Positions 48,707-58,027 of a DNA stretch of 64,000 bases are shown one piece after another; the stretch's first letter is position 1; the number at the start of each line of letters is the position of its first letter. Origin of the DNA: G032773895 sp965248935 (lineage in GTDB: Bacteria > Pseudomonadota > Gammaproteobacteria > Pseudomonadales > Cellvibrionaceae); the NCBI GenBank assembly GCA_965248935.1, contig OZ252214.1, positions 4,464,001-4,528,000 on the forward strand. Reading direction: 5' to 3'. The notes under the pieces are model-generated. The model worked only from the letters and a program-made list of their open reading frames with translations, searched no databases and was not told the origin of the DNA. Both the position numbers and the translations under genes were made by a program.

Positions 48707-48807
48707 GTTTTTCTCCCGCAAGTTAGATTGACCTGATATGCTCTGTGCTTCATTATCGAAGCAATATTGCTAATTTAGTGAATATGTGGGAGCTGTTGTA
48801 GGCTCTA

Positions 48808-48851
48808 TTTTGTAAAACTTGATCAACAAGACGTTACAAAAGTTTTACAAA
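48808..48851. promoter_or_regulatory. Candidate operator: TTACAAA direct repeats plus inverted copy
   Basis: TTACAAA occurs at 48834 and 48845, exactly 11 bp apart as expected for an OmpR-family dimer. An inverted copy (TTTGTAA) lies at 48809-48815. The sites lie between the divergent VWA operon and the response-regulator gene, so autoregulation and co-regulation are plausible. Confidence 0.5.
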
Positions 48852-48945
48852 GAGGTGATCGGCACGAACATATACTGTGTAGAACATATTTATATAGGGC
48901 TTATTACTTAATAGGGCTTCTTAATAGGGCCTAGGACATACACTT

Positions 48946-49659
48946 ATGACCCAGAAACCGACCTTACTCATTGTTGAAGATGAAGAAAGCATTTTACAAG
49001 GGTTAATGGATCTCTTTACTTTTCATGGTTATCAGGTGGAAGCCAAAATGGACGGTCAAGAGGGGCTTGATGCTGCACTGAATGGTCGCTTTGACGGTAT
49101 AATATTAGATGTTATGCTGCCCAGCCTAGATGGTTTTAGTATATGCAATGCTATTCGGAAACAGTCCCGCGAGCAGCCTGTTATTATGCTCACCGCGAAA
49201 AATACCGAAGAAGATATTATTAACGGCCTTTCTCTAGGGGCTGACGATTATATTGCTAAGCCATTTTCAGTTAGGGAGCTGGTACTTCGTGTCGATGCGG
49301 TACTGCGACGGTCGGGTAAAGACCGCAATCAACACGAGTTGCAAATAGGGGCTAATATCAGTATCGATATTGATAACCTTTGTGGGCTTAATCAAGCAAC
49401 CTCACAAGATTTGCTATTTACTCGTCGTGAGGTCGATATTTTAAGTTATTTAAAATTGAATAAACACAGACCCATTTCTCGTTCAGAACTGTTGTCCGAA
49501 GTGTGGGGGTATAAAAAATGCAGTGATATTGATACGAGAACGGTCGATATTCATATTGCCAAATTGAGAAAGAAAATTGAATACGATGCAAAAAATCCGC
49601 AACTTTTATTGACAATTCGAGGCGAAGGATACCGCATTAACGAAAATGTCAAAACCTGA
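48946..49659 (+). CDS. OmpR-family response regulator
   Basis: A 237-residue regulator. The receiver domain has the acidic pair E11/D12, phosphoacceptor D55 in IILDVMLPS and the conserved Lys in YIAKPFS. A C-terminal winged helix follows (FTRREVDILSYLKLNK, SRSELLSEVWGY, VDIHIAKLRKKIE, IRGEGYRI). AGGA lies about 10 nt before the ATG. The 3' end overlaps the kinase gene by 14 nt, so the two are translationally coupled. Likely targets are its own operon and the divergent VWA/PspA-like operon. Confidence 0.92.
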   Translation: MTQKPTLLIVEDEESILQGLMDLFTFHGYQVEAKMDGQEGLDAALNGRFDGIILDVMLPSLDGFSICNAIRKQSREQPVIMLTAKNTEEDIINGLSLGADDYIAKPFSVRELVLRVDAVLRRSGKDRNQHELQIGANISIDIDNLCGLNQATSQDLLFTRREVDILSYLKLNKHRPISRSELLSEVWGYKKCSDIDTRTVDIHIAKLRKKIEYDAKNPQLLLTIRGEGYRINENVKT

Positions 49660-51850
49660 TCGTTGGATTAAATACGTGCCTGCCATAGTTCGAACTCAAC
49701 CCTCTTTTAAACCGTCGCTTCAGCAAAATCCAAGGACAGCTAGGCGCCGATTATTATTGTTGCTATTAATGTTTTTACTGTGCTTGTCTATTCCGGTTTT
49801 TGTATTAGTGCAAAAAGTGTATTCACAATTTCGTATGGAAATGTATTATCAATATCGAGAAAGTGCGGAATTGTTGGTTTCACACATTAACGGGGAAATT
49901 AATAATATTCTTGCAATCGAAGAAAGTCGGCCATTTGCTGATTATCAATTCTATAAAGTATCCGAAAGCCCGCTACTCAAGCAACGAGAAATAACGCTTT
50001 CCCCACTTGCCCAGCTTCAAGAAAATCAAGTGACTCCTGGACTGATAGGGTATTTCCAGGTTGATCCGGCAGGGAATTTCAGTTCCCCAGTTTTACCTCG
50101 TTTGGATGAGGCTCAGTTGGAAAATTCCTCTATGCATATTGTGAAAGATGAATTTGAAAAGCGACTTGAACGTAAAAATAAAATTGAAATTATTCTCAGA
50201 CAGGCAAATATTGTTCCTATCAAAGCAACCGCAGGAAGTGAGTCGTCTGATACGTATATGGCAGATTTTAAAGAGAAGCCGCTCCAACAGATAAATGCAA
50301 AAGAGCAATCGTTAGCCAAGTTAAAACTCAATGAAAGCTTCTCAAAGAATAGCGCTAAAAAGCTTTCTTCGGGAGAAGCGCTATACGATGCTAAAATATC
50401 GAGTCAGTCTAGGTTGGATGCTATAAGATCAAAAGCTAAGTCCAAACCAAGAGTCTCTCGTAAAGAAAACGTGCTGACATCTGCGAGAGAAGAGGCGGGC
50501 TACTTTCTTGAAAAAGCGACACAGCAAAATATTCTTGCAGAAGGTTTAGCCGAAGCAGAATTGAAAAATAAAGACAATGAAGAAGAGGGCGCTTCTCCGT
50601 TAGCTCAGCGTAAACAAGAACAACAATTTTTTCGTAATAGTATCCCGGATGCTGAGCTAATTAATGTGATTGCCGATATTTCTCCTTTTCAGGTTGTTCG
50701 CACTCAGCTTGGGCACTATTTATTTTATCGAAATGTTTGGAAACAACAAAAACGCTATATTCAAGGTTTTATTGTTTCTGAGTCACTCTATTTGAATGCA
50801 CGAATTCTTCCTTTGTTCCAAGGTGGAAATTTCCATAGTAATACGCAGATGTTACTTGCTTACAATAACGATATTATCGCTAAATTTGATTTTGAAAATG
50901 CTCGTTACAGAAAATTAAATTCTATATCACAAGAGTCAGACGAAAACTTATTAATATACCGCAGCCACTTAAACGCGCCTTTTAACGCTATAGAATTGCT
51001 TGTCACCAATCAGAGTATACCTCTAGGGCCTGGTTCTTCAATTATCAACTTGCTTATATTGATTGTATTGTTTGTTGCATCTGTCGGGGCTTACTTCTTT
51101 TATCGTATTGGTATAAAGCATATTAAGTTGGCGGAAGAGAGGTTAAATTTTGTGTCTTCTGTCAGCCATGAGCTTAAAACACCGCTTACATCCATTTTAA
51201 TGTATGGGGAAATGCTAAAAGAAAATATGGTGGCGGATGAAGAGAAAAGAAAGAGCTATTATGACTTTATTTATTTTGAAAGTGAACGCCTCTCTCGTTT
51301 GATCAATAATGTATTGCAGCTAGCTAAGTTATCTAATAATAATGCAGAAAGTAATATACTAGATTTGGACTCTATGGCAGCAAAAACCATTGTGGACCTA
51401 ACTCGCTCGAAGGTATCCACTTTGCTTGAACGAAATAAATTCACACTCAATATAACCGAGTTTAATGCGGAAACGGAAAAGTTGAACCTTTTAGTCGATG
51501 CCGATGCGCTTTCTCAAATACTCATCAACCTAGTTGATAATGCAATTAAATTTTCTACGGATAATAGCCGCAGAGAAATAGATTTGAGTTTTGGGGTGGC
51601 AACAGATAAGCCTCAAACAGCATTTATATCTATTCGGGATTACGGCAGAGGTATTCCCAAAGAGCAGGCGAAAAAGATTTTTGAACTTTTTTACCGTATT
51701 GGCAGTGAATTGACGCGCAAAACTCCTGGGACAGGTATCGGCTTGGCATTGGTCAATGAGTTAAGCCGCGCTATGGGTGGTCGCGTGGAGTTTATTAATC
51801 ACAGCCCAGGCGCGGAATTTAGGGTCTTTTTAGCCCGAGCGCCTTTGTGA
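49646..51850 (+). CDS. Membrane sensor histidine kinase with large periplasmic domain
   Basis: A 734-residue kinase. TM1 is at ~33-53 (LLLLLLMFLLCLSIPVFVLV) and TM2 at ~468-490. A ~410-residue periplasmic region lies between them, with a Lys/Glu/Ser-rich, probably coiled or disordered middle (~195-330). The HisKA phosphoacceptor is His508 in SVSHELKTPL. The ATPase domain has the N-box LVDNAIKFS, G1 DYGRGIP and G2 GTGIGLALV. The unusually large sensor region has no domain I recognise. It is paired with the response regulator through overlapping genes. Confidence 0.9.
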   Translation: MSKPDRWIKYVPAIVRTQPSFKPSLQQNPRTARRRLLLLLLMFLLCLSIPVFVLVQKVYSQFRMEMYYQYRESAELLVSHINGEINNILAIEESRPFADYQFYKVSESPLLKQREITLSPLAQLQENQVTPGLIGYFQVDPAGNFSSPVLPRLDEAQLENSSMHIVKDEFEKRLERKNKIEIILRQANIVPIKATAGSESSDTYMADFKEKPLQQINAKEQSLAKLKLNESFSKNSAKKLSSGEALYDAKISSQSRLDAIRSKAKSKPRVSRKENVLTSAREEAGYFLEKATQQNILAEGLAEAELKNKDNEEEGASPLAQRKQEQQFFRNSIPDAELINVIADISPFQVVRTQLGHYLFYRNVWKQQKRYIQGFIVSESLYLNARILPLFQGGNFHSNTQMLLAYNNDIIAKFDFENARYRKLNSISQESDENLLIYRSHLNAPFNAIELLVTNQSIPLGPGSSIINLLILIVLFVASVGAYFFYRIGIKHIKLAEERLNFVSSVSHELKTPLTSILMYGEMLKENMVADEEKRKSYYDFIYFESERLSRLINNVLQLAKLSNNNAESNILDLDSMAAKTIVDLTRSKVSTLLERNKFTLNITEFNAETEKLNLLVDADALSQILINLVDNAIKFSTDNSRREIDLSFGVATDKPQTAFISIRDYGRGIPKEQAKKIFELFYRIGSELTRKTPGTGIGLALVNELSRAMGGRVEFINHSPGAEFRVFLARAPL

Positions 51851-52136
51851 ATATCTGTTAGGCAACACTTTGAAGAGTTGTATAAGATAGCCGTCGGAGA
51901 GAAAGTCGATAGGTTTTGAATGAGATCAAGCATTTATTTTTCGGCAATCACCAAATTCCGATCGTGTTTTTATCATCGATAAAATTCAAGTTTTATGCTT
52001 TATTTAGTACTATCGAAAATAACGCTTGTAATATCAGCGGTGAATGGTGTAGTTTTTTAACTGGGCTCTAATTTATCTATTTATAGTTGTAAACCAAGCA
52101 CTCAATATGTCAAAATTTAATTGAAAAAGGAATATC

Positions 52137-53567
52137 ATGAAAAACATAGTGACTACACTTTATATTTTATTTTCTCTCTCCATCAGCCATTTTTCATACT
52201 CCCAAAGTACATTATATACAATAACAGAAATTCCAACTATGGAAGGCTTGTACGCTTATATTAATGATCAGAACCTAGTCGCAGGAACTGGCGTATATCA
52301 AGGTAGTACACGCACTGTTGTCTGGGATCAGGAAAGTATTGATTGGCTCGATACTGGGGATTTAGGTACGGCGAGTTCTGGGCCTCGTGCCATCAATGCG
52401 AATGGTGTGGTTGTTGGCGATACCTACATAACACTGAATGGCCCCTCAGTGCCTGCCTACTGGAGTGGAGGTTCTATGTTCATGCTAGGCACAGAACCTG
52501 GCTGGGCAACTGGTGTAAATGATTTTGGACAAATGGTTGGCCATGTGTTTGTTAATCGCAGAAATCAAGCTGTTGCTTGGGATAATGGTATAAGGAGTTT
52601 TTTGTTCGCCAACCCAGGTCCTAACAGTTACGCTGTTGATATTAATAATAGTGGTGTCATAACTGGAAACGATGAAAATGGTGCATTTATCTATGATAAC
52701 GGCCTAACCGTATCCTATGGATCGGTAACCCTTGCTACAGCAATTAATAATGTTAACCAGATCGCAGGCTATGCTGTTCGTCAAGATGGAAGTACTGGTG
52801 CGTTTACCACTGACGGAAGTGGTAATTACGTTGAATTGAGTATGCTTCCTGATCATGAGCATGGCTATGGGCTGGATATTAATGATAGCGGTGAAATTGT
52901 AGGGCAATCTACAAAAAACAGTATTCAGTATGCGACACTTTGGAGCCCTCAATACGGTGTGATCAACCTCAACGACCAAGTACTGGATTCTTCCGCATGG
53001 TTTAAATTACATGTGGCTACAAGTATCAATAACAGTGGTGTGATCGTCGGTGTCGGGAGCCTAGCAGATGGAAGAGGCATAGCGAATTTTCAATTAACTC
53101 CAGTATCACCAACAAACGTGATTATAGATAACGACGATAGTAATGCCGGCCCTGGTTCACTTTGGATTCCCATCTATGGTGATATAACTTTCTTCATTCC
53201 AGGCGTGGGTCTGGATTGGAATTTGTTAACAGAAGCGTCAGATAAATATGGTCAGGACTACTATTTATTACCGAGCAATGAAAATACAGGAGACAAAACA
53301 TTTAACTGGACGTTTAGTGTGGCTAATTCTGGCACGTACAACGTAGACGCTTGGTGGCCAACAAACAGTGCATCAACGTTTAGTGCCAGCTATCAAATAG
53401 AAAGCGAAGGAAGTTCCACAACGGTTATTCTTTCTCAGGCAATAAATGGAGGAAATTGGAACTCTCTTGGTTCTTTTTATTTTGTGGAGGGCGTATCTTA
53501 TAAAGTTTCGCTGTCAGCACCAGCCGGGGAGCAAGTGATCGCGGATGCCATACGCATTAGCAACTAG
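52137..53567 (+). CDS. Secreted HAF-repeat protein with golvesin/Xly-like C-terminal domain
   Basis: A signal peptide (MKNIVTTLYILFSLSIS, cleavage near SYSQ) and AAGGA 7 nt before the ATG support the start. Residues ~20-320 contain at least six HAF-type repeats with A-x-(D/G)-I-N-(N/D)-x-G-x-(I/V)-x-G, for example ARAI/INANGVVVGD, VDINNSGVITGN and LDINDSGEIVGQ. Residues ~345-476 match the golvesin C-terminal/Xly-like beta-sandwich (VIIDNDD, FNWTFSVANSGTYNVDAWW, VIADAIRIS), seen in extracellular polysaccharide-active or surface proteins. The exact role is unknown. It is a single-gene unit. Confidence 0.8.
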   Translation: MKNIVTTLYILFSLSISHFSYSQSTLYTITEIPTMEGLYAYINDQNLVAGTGVYQGSTRTVVWDQESIDWLDTGDLGTASSGPRAINANGVVVGDTYITLNGPSVPAYWSGGSMFMLGTEPGWATGVNDFGQMVGHVFVNRRNQAVAWDNGIRSFLFANPGPNSYAVDINNSGVITGNDENGAFIYDNGLTVSYGSVTLATAINNVNQIAGYAVRQDGSTGAFTTDGSGNYVELSMLPDHEHGYGLDINDSGEIVGQSTKNSIQYATLWSPQYGVINLNDQVLDSSAWFKLHVATSINNSGVIVGVGSLADGRGIANFQLTPVSPTNVIIDNDDSNAGPGSLWIPIYGDITFFIPGVGLDWNLLTEASDKYGQDYYLLPSNENTGDKTFNWTFSVANSGTYNVDAWWPTNSASTFSASYQIESEGSSTTVILSQAINGGNWNSLGSFYFVEGVSYKVSLSAPAGEQVIADAIRISN

Positions 53568-53768
53568 TTTCAATTTGCAATAACTACATATCTGGTATCA
53601 GGGCATAGCCGGTGGTTAATTTCGTTGGTTCTACTTACTGGGACAGTTTATTCAAAAAGTATATTTTCAACCGTCGAAAACACTGTTCAGTGTATGCCAA
53701 GAGTGCATACAATTTTGTAAGCTCAGCAAAGTTAGCTGTACAACACTGCTGGTCAACTTCGGTTCAAT

Positions 53769-53798
53769 AAAAAAGGCCAACCCCAAATAAGGTTGGCC
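53769..53798 (-). terminator. Intrinsic terminator of acnB
   Basis: Read on the minus strand, an 8-bp perfect stem GGCCAACC / GGTTGGCC with an 8-nt loop is followed by six T. It starts about 43 bp after the acnB stop codon. Confidence 0.88.
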
Positions 53799-53840
53799 GA
53801 ATTTGATTACCGCTAAAACACTTTTTTTGTGACTATAGAG

Positions 53841-56465
53841 TTAAACCTTTACCTCTTCAATTTCCACCGCCGCTATGCGTTTGCCTTCTTCCGCGCCTTG
53901 TCGGAAGGACTCAAGTTGATCAAAGTTCATGTATTGGAAAATTTCGTCAGACATTGAGTCGATGGTTTGCGCATACTCTTGGTATTCCGCAGGTGTTGGA
54001 AGCTTGCCTAAAATACCCCCTACGGCGGCAAGTTCTGCGGATGTGAGGTATACATTCGCACCGGCACCTAGGCGGTTGGGGAAGTTTCTTGTCGAGGTGG
54101 AAAGTACGGTTGCATTGTCGGCTACACGCGCTTGGTTCCCCATACAGAGGGAGCAACCGGGCATTTCCATGCGAACACCGGCACGGCCATAGATATTGTA
54201 GTAGCCTTCTTCCATTAGGGTGTGTGCGTCCATTTTTGTTGGCGGTGACATCCAGAAGCGGGTATTTAAACTGGCATTATTCGCGTCGAGCAGTTTACCT
54301 GCTGCGCGAAAGTGACCAATATTGGTCATACAAGAGCCGATAAAGACTTCGTCAACGTTATCGCCGGCGACTTCGGAGAGTAAGCGAGCATCATCTGGGT
54401 CATTGGGGCAGCAGACTATTGGCTCATTCACTTCGCTGAGGTCGATGTCAATCACTGCGGCGTATTCGGCATCGGCGTCGCCTTCCAGCAGTTGTGGGCT
54501 TGCCAGCCATTCTTCCATTTTTGCCGCACGGCGCTCAAGGGTACGCTTATCGCCGTAGCCTTCACTGATCATCCAGCGAAGTAGGGTGATATTTGAACGT
54601 AGGTATTGTGCAACAGGTTCTTCTGGAAGTTTGATGGTACAACCGGCGGCAGAGCGTTCTGCGGAGGCATCAGACAGTTCAAATGCTTGTTCAACGGTTA
54701 GGTTGTCCAGACCTTCAATTTCAAGGATGCGGCCAGAGAAAATGTTTTTCTTGCCTTTTTTGTCAACGGTTAATAAGCCTTTTTTAATGGCGTAGTAGGG
54801 GATAGCATGTACCAGATCACGCAGTGTGATACCCGGTTGCAGCTCACCTTTAAAGCGCACCAGTATAGATTCAGGCATATCCAAAGGCATTACGCCTGTG
54901 GCGGCTGCGAAGGCCACCAAGCCTGAACCTGCTGGAAACGAGATACCCATAGGGAAACGTGTATGGGAGTCGCCACCTGTACCCACGGTATCGGGTAGTA
55001 GCATACGGTTTAACCATGAGTGGATAATGCCGTCACCGGGGCGAAGAGATACGCCGCCACGGTTCATAATAAAATCGGGCAGGGTATGTTGAGTATCTAT
55101 GTCCACTGGCTTTGGGTATGCCGCAGTATGGCAGAAAGACTGCATAGTAAGGTCGGCTGAGAAGCCTAAACAGGCTAGGTCTTTTAGTTCGTCGCGTGTC
55201 ATAGGCCCGGTGGTATCCTGAGAACCCACCGTGGCCATGCTGGGCTCACAGTAGGTGCCTGGGCGAACGCCTTGACCTTCGGCTAGGCCACATGCGCGCC
55301 CCACCATTTTTTGTGCAAGGGAGAAGCCTTTATCGGAGTCTTTGGGTGTGGTTGGTTGACGGAAGAGTTCTGAGGCGGGCAAGCCTAGTGATTCACGCGC
55401 TTTGGTTGTTAAACCGCGACCAATTATTAGGTTGATACGGCCACCGGCTTGTACTTCGTCTAGTAGTACATCGGATTTTAATGCAAATTCAGAGATAGTA
55501 TCGCCAGCTTCATTAAGAATTTTGCCATCGTAGGGGCGAATTTCGATGATATCGCCCATTCCCAGGTTATCTACAGGGGCTTCAAATACAAGTGCGCCAG
55601 CGTCTTCCATGGTGTTGTAGAAGATAGGGGCGACTTTATCACCAATACAAATACCGCCGCCGCGCTTATTGGGTACGCCGGAAATATCGTCACCGAAGTA
55701 CCAGAGTACAGAGTTGGTGGCAGATTTACGGGAGGAGCCTGTACCGACAACATCGCCGACAAAGGCAACTTGAATACCTTTCGCTTTAACGGCGTCTATT
55801 TGAGCCATTGGACCTTTGACCCCTGGCTCTGTTGGAGTAATGCCTTCGCGCTCCATTTTGTACATTGCTAAGGCGTGCAGGGGAATATCTGGGCGAGACC
55901 AGGCGTCTTGAGCGGGGGAGAGGTCATCGGTATTGGTTTCGCCGGTAACTTTAAAGACGGCAACGTTGATGGACTCGGCGACTGCATCACGGTTGGTAAA
56001 CCACTCGGCATCGGCCCAAGACTGCATCACTGCTTTAGCGTTTTCGTTGCCCGCTTTGGCTTTTTCTTCCACGTCGTGGAAGGCATCAAACATCAAAAGG
56101 GTGTGCTTAAGCTCTTCGGCGGCTAGGGCACCGAGTTGTTCACATTCAAGTAGCGCAACTAGGGTTTCGATATTGTACCCCCCGTGCATATTGCCCAGTA
56201 ATTTCACCGCCGCTTCTTTATTGATAAGAGGGGACTCAACGTCGCCTTTGACTAACGCGGAAAGAAACCCTGCTTTTACGTAAGCGGCTTCGTCAACACC
56301 CGGTGGAACACGGTTGCTGATAAGGTCGAGTAAGGTCTCTTCTTCACCTGCGGGCGGGGCTTTGAGTTGTTCTACTAATTGGGATACTTGCTCTGGTGAA
56401 AGGGGCTTGGGAGGGATCCCTTGAGCTTCGCGTTCTGCTAAATGTTCACGGTATGCGTCAAGCAC
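53841..56465 (-). CDS. acnB: Aconitate hydratase B / 2-methylisocitrate dehydratase
   Basis: AcnB interconverts citrate and isocitrate in the TCA cycle using a [4Fe-4S] cluster. The 874-residue product matches the family length (~865) from LDAYREHLAEREAQGIPPKPL onward. The start is therefore set at GTG 56465, with GAGG about 10 nt upstream; the frame extends 90 nt further without homology. An N-terminal HEAT-like domain (PPAGEEETLLDLISNRVPPG) precedes the swivel and catalytic domains. The cluster cysteines are visible in VFIGSCMTNIGHF and in MPGCSLCMG. A strong terminator follows. The gene is monocistronic. Confidence 0.97.
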   Translation of the reverse strand: MLDAYREHLAEREAQGIPPKPLSPEQVSQLVEQLKAPPAGEEETLLDLISNRVPPGVDEAAYVKAGFLSALVKGDVESPLINKEAAVKLLGNMHGGYNIETLVALLECEQLGALAAEELKHTLLMFDAFHDVEEKAKAGNENAKAVMQSWADAEWFTNRDAVAESINVAVFKVTGETNTDDLSPAQDAWSRPDIPLHALAMYKMEREGITPTEPGVKGPMAQIDAVKAKGIQVAFVGDVVGTGSSRKSATNSVLWYFGDDISGVPNKRGGGICIGDKVAPIFYNTMEDAGALVFEAPVDNLGMGDIIEIRPYDGKILNEAGDTISEFALKSDVLLDEVQAGGRINLIIGRGLTTKARESLGLPASELFRQPTTPKDSDKGFSLAQKMVGRACGLAEGQGVRPGTYCEPSMATVGSQDTTGPMTRDELKDLACLGFSADLTMQSFCHTAAYPKPVDIDTQHTLPDFIMNRGGVSLRPGDGIIHSWLNRMLLPDTVGTGGDSHTRFPMGISFPAGSGLVAFAAATGVMPLDMPESILVRFKGELQPGITLRDLVHAIPYYAIKKGLLTVDKKGKKNIFSGRILEIEGLDNLTVEQAFELSDASAERSAAGCTIKLPEEPVAQYLRSNITLLRWMISEGYGDKRTLERRAAKMEEWLASPQLLEGDADAEYAAVIDIDLSEVNEPIVCCPNDPDDARLLSEVAGDNVDEVFIGSCMTNIGHFRAAGKLLDANNASLNTRFWMSPPTKMDAHTLMEEGYYNIYGRAGVRMEMPGCSLCMGNQARVADNATVLSTSTRNFPNRLGAGANVYLTSAELAAVGGILGKLPTPAEYQEYAQTIDSMSDEIFQYMNFDQLESFRQGAEEGKRIAAVEIEEVKV

Positions 56466-56803
56466 GATAGTTAGTCCTCTATTTTTCTTTGTAGGGGCGG
56501 TTACACTGGGGTCTCGCGTGTGCAGCCATTTCGCTGTCCTGGGGCTTGTAGCCACAGGACGTGTTTTTCGGGGCGCAGATTCTACACGATTTGGCTGTTA
56601 CTGTTAAGTGAAGGTGTGTGGGCTAAGGGGCTGACGGGTTGAGTATACTGTGGATTTATGACGAAAGCGGTATGAATCAGGTATGATTGGCCCTGATTTT
56701 TGAGGTCAATTTTTACGTGCCTGAGTCGAAGAGGGTTTTTGGCCAAACAGCATGGCTGAAGAGTAAGGTTAAAGGTTAAACTTTAAAGTTAAAGAGTGAA
56801 CAA
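56466..56803. other. Intergenic region with divergent promoters of acnB and the DUF1289 gene
   Basis: About 340 bp without a gene. On the minus strand a TAGAAT -10 box with an extended TG (56579-56584) could drive acnB; its -35 is poor. No clear promoter is seen for the rightward gene. A short AAAGGTTAAA/TTTAAAGTTAAA-like A/T repeat lies at ~56765-56793. Confidence 0.4.
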
Positions 56804-57256
56804 GTGGCTAAAAGAGAAATAAAAACGCCCTGTATTGGTGTCTGTTCAACGGGCATAGGTGACGATGTTTGCCGGGGTTGCAAACGTTTTGCCCATGAAA
56901 TTATTCACTGGAATAGTTACGCGGACCAGGAGAGAAGTATTGTTTGGCTAAGGCTAGATGTGCTATTAGCTCAGGTGGTGAAGGCGAAAGTTATTATCGA
57001 AACGCCTTCACTGTTAATCGAACGAATGCGAGCCCAGCAGATTCCATTTGATCAAAACCGCGACCCTTATTGTTTGTTTGTCGAGTTATTAAAAGCTGGG
57101 GCCAGTCAAATAGCGGATTTATCCGCATACGGTTGTCGGCTGACGGCTGAATATACGGGTGCTTCTTTAGTGAAACTAAAGTCTACCATTGACCAGGATT
57201 TTTATACTTTATCTGAAGTTCATTATGAGCGATATTTTAATATGTCTAATATTTAG
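56804..57256 (+). CDS. DUF1289-family protein
   Basis: A 150-residue protein starting at GTG 56804. The N-terminal ~55 residues match DUF1289, with the cysteine pattern PCIGVCSTG...VCRGCKRFAHEIIHW, suggestive of a metal or Fe-S site. The remaining ~95 residues (from ERSIVWLRLDVLLAQ) are not part of that short domain and are unassigned. It sits 51 nt upstream of miaE in the same direction, so they may be co-transcribed. Confidence 0.82.
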   Translation: MAKREIKTPCIGVCSTGIGDDVCRGCKRFAHEIIHWNSYADQERSIVWLRLDVLLAQVVKAKVIIETPSLLIERMRAQQIPFDQNRDPYCLFVELLKAGASQIADLSAYGCRLTAEYTGASLVKLKSTIDQDFYTLSEVHYERYFNMSNI

Positions 57257-57307
57257 TAAAATTTAAAATAAAAACGCTCAGTAAATACATTAAAAATAGT
57301 ACATTTT

Positions 57308-57952
57308 ATGTCTGTTGATCTATCCGAAATACACGCTTTTTTACTTTGTGAAACCCCTGCAAGTTGGGTGGATATGGCGAAGCACCCTGATAATTTGCCC
57401 ATGCTGCTAATTGACCATGCAAACTGCGAAAAAAAAGCGGCGAGTACGGCATTAAATTTGATGTACCGCTATACAGAGGATTTTGATTTACTGAACAAAA
57501 TGTCTCGATTAGCGAGGGAGGAGTTGCGACATTTTGAGCAGGTGATTGCTCATATGAAAAAGCGTGGTATTAACTATGATCCAATCAATGCGTCACGTTA
57601 CGCGGCGAAGTTGCGCAAGCCTATTAGAACCTTTGAACCCGCTCGTGCGGTAGATACATTAATTGTTGGAGCCATTATTGAAGGGCGTTCCTGTGAACGT
57701 TTTGCGAAATTGGCGCCTTTTTTAGATGATGATTTGACAAAGTTTTACTTGTCTTTATTAAAGTCTGAAGCTCGGCATTTTAAAGATTATCTGACTTTGG
57801 CTAAGCGGTTTGCCGGTGGTGACTCAATTGACGATAGAATTCAGGTATTTTTAGCGTTGGATAAAGAGTTGGTGGAAACGCCTGATACTGAATTTAGGTT
57901 TCACTCTGGCGTTGTATCGTCCAACTCAGCAGCTAGGCTAAGTGGGGAATAA
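57308..57952 (+). CDS. miaE: tRNA-(ms2io6A37) hydroxylase
   Basis: MiaE is a non-haem diiron monooxygenase that hydroxylates the isopentenyl group of ms2i6A at position 37 of tRNAs reading U-starting codons. The 214-residue product shows the ferritin-like four-helix ligand set: DHANCEKKA, EELRHFEQV, EGRSCERF and SEARHFKDY. It lies downstream of the DUF1289 gene and is followed by an intrinsic terminator. Length and motifs agree with the family. Confidence 0.95.
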   Translation: MSVDLSEIHAFLLCETPASWVDMAKHPDNLPMLLIDHANCEKKAASTALNLMYRYTEDFDLLNKMSRLAREELRHFEQVIAHMKKRGINYDPINASRYAAKLRKPIRTFEPARAVDTLIVGAIIEGRSCERFAKLAPFLDDDLTKFYLSLLKSEARHFKDYLTLAKRFAGGDSIDDRIQVFLALDKELVETPDTEFRFHSGVVSSNSAARLSGE

Positions 57953-57980
57953 TGAATAAAAAGCAATAGACGAAAAGTAA

Positions 57981-58007
57981 AAAGCCAGCAAAATTGCTGG
58001 CTTTTTT
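57981..58007. terminator. Bidirectional intrinsic terminator between miaE and the BPSS1780-like gene
   Basis: The stem GCCAGC / GCTGGC (57984-57989, 57996-58001) can extend by flanking A-T pairs. It has T6 on the + strand side and A-rich sequence on the other. It serves the two convergent genes. Confidence 0.88.
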
Positions 58008-58027
58008 ATGTAAGCAATATTCTCAAT

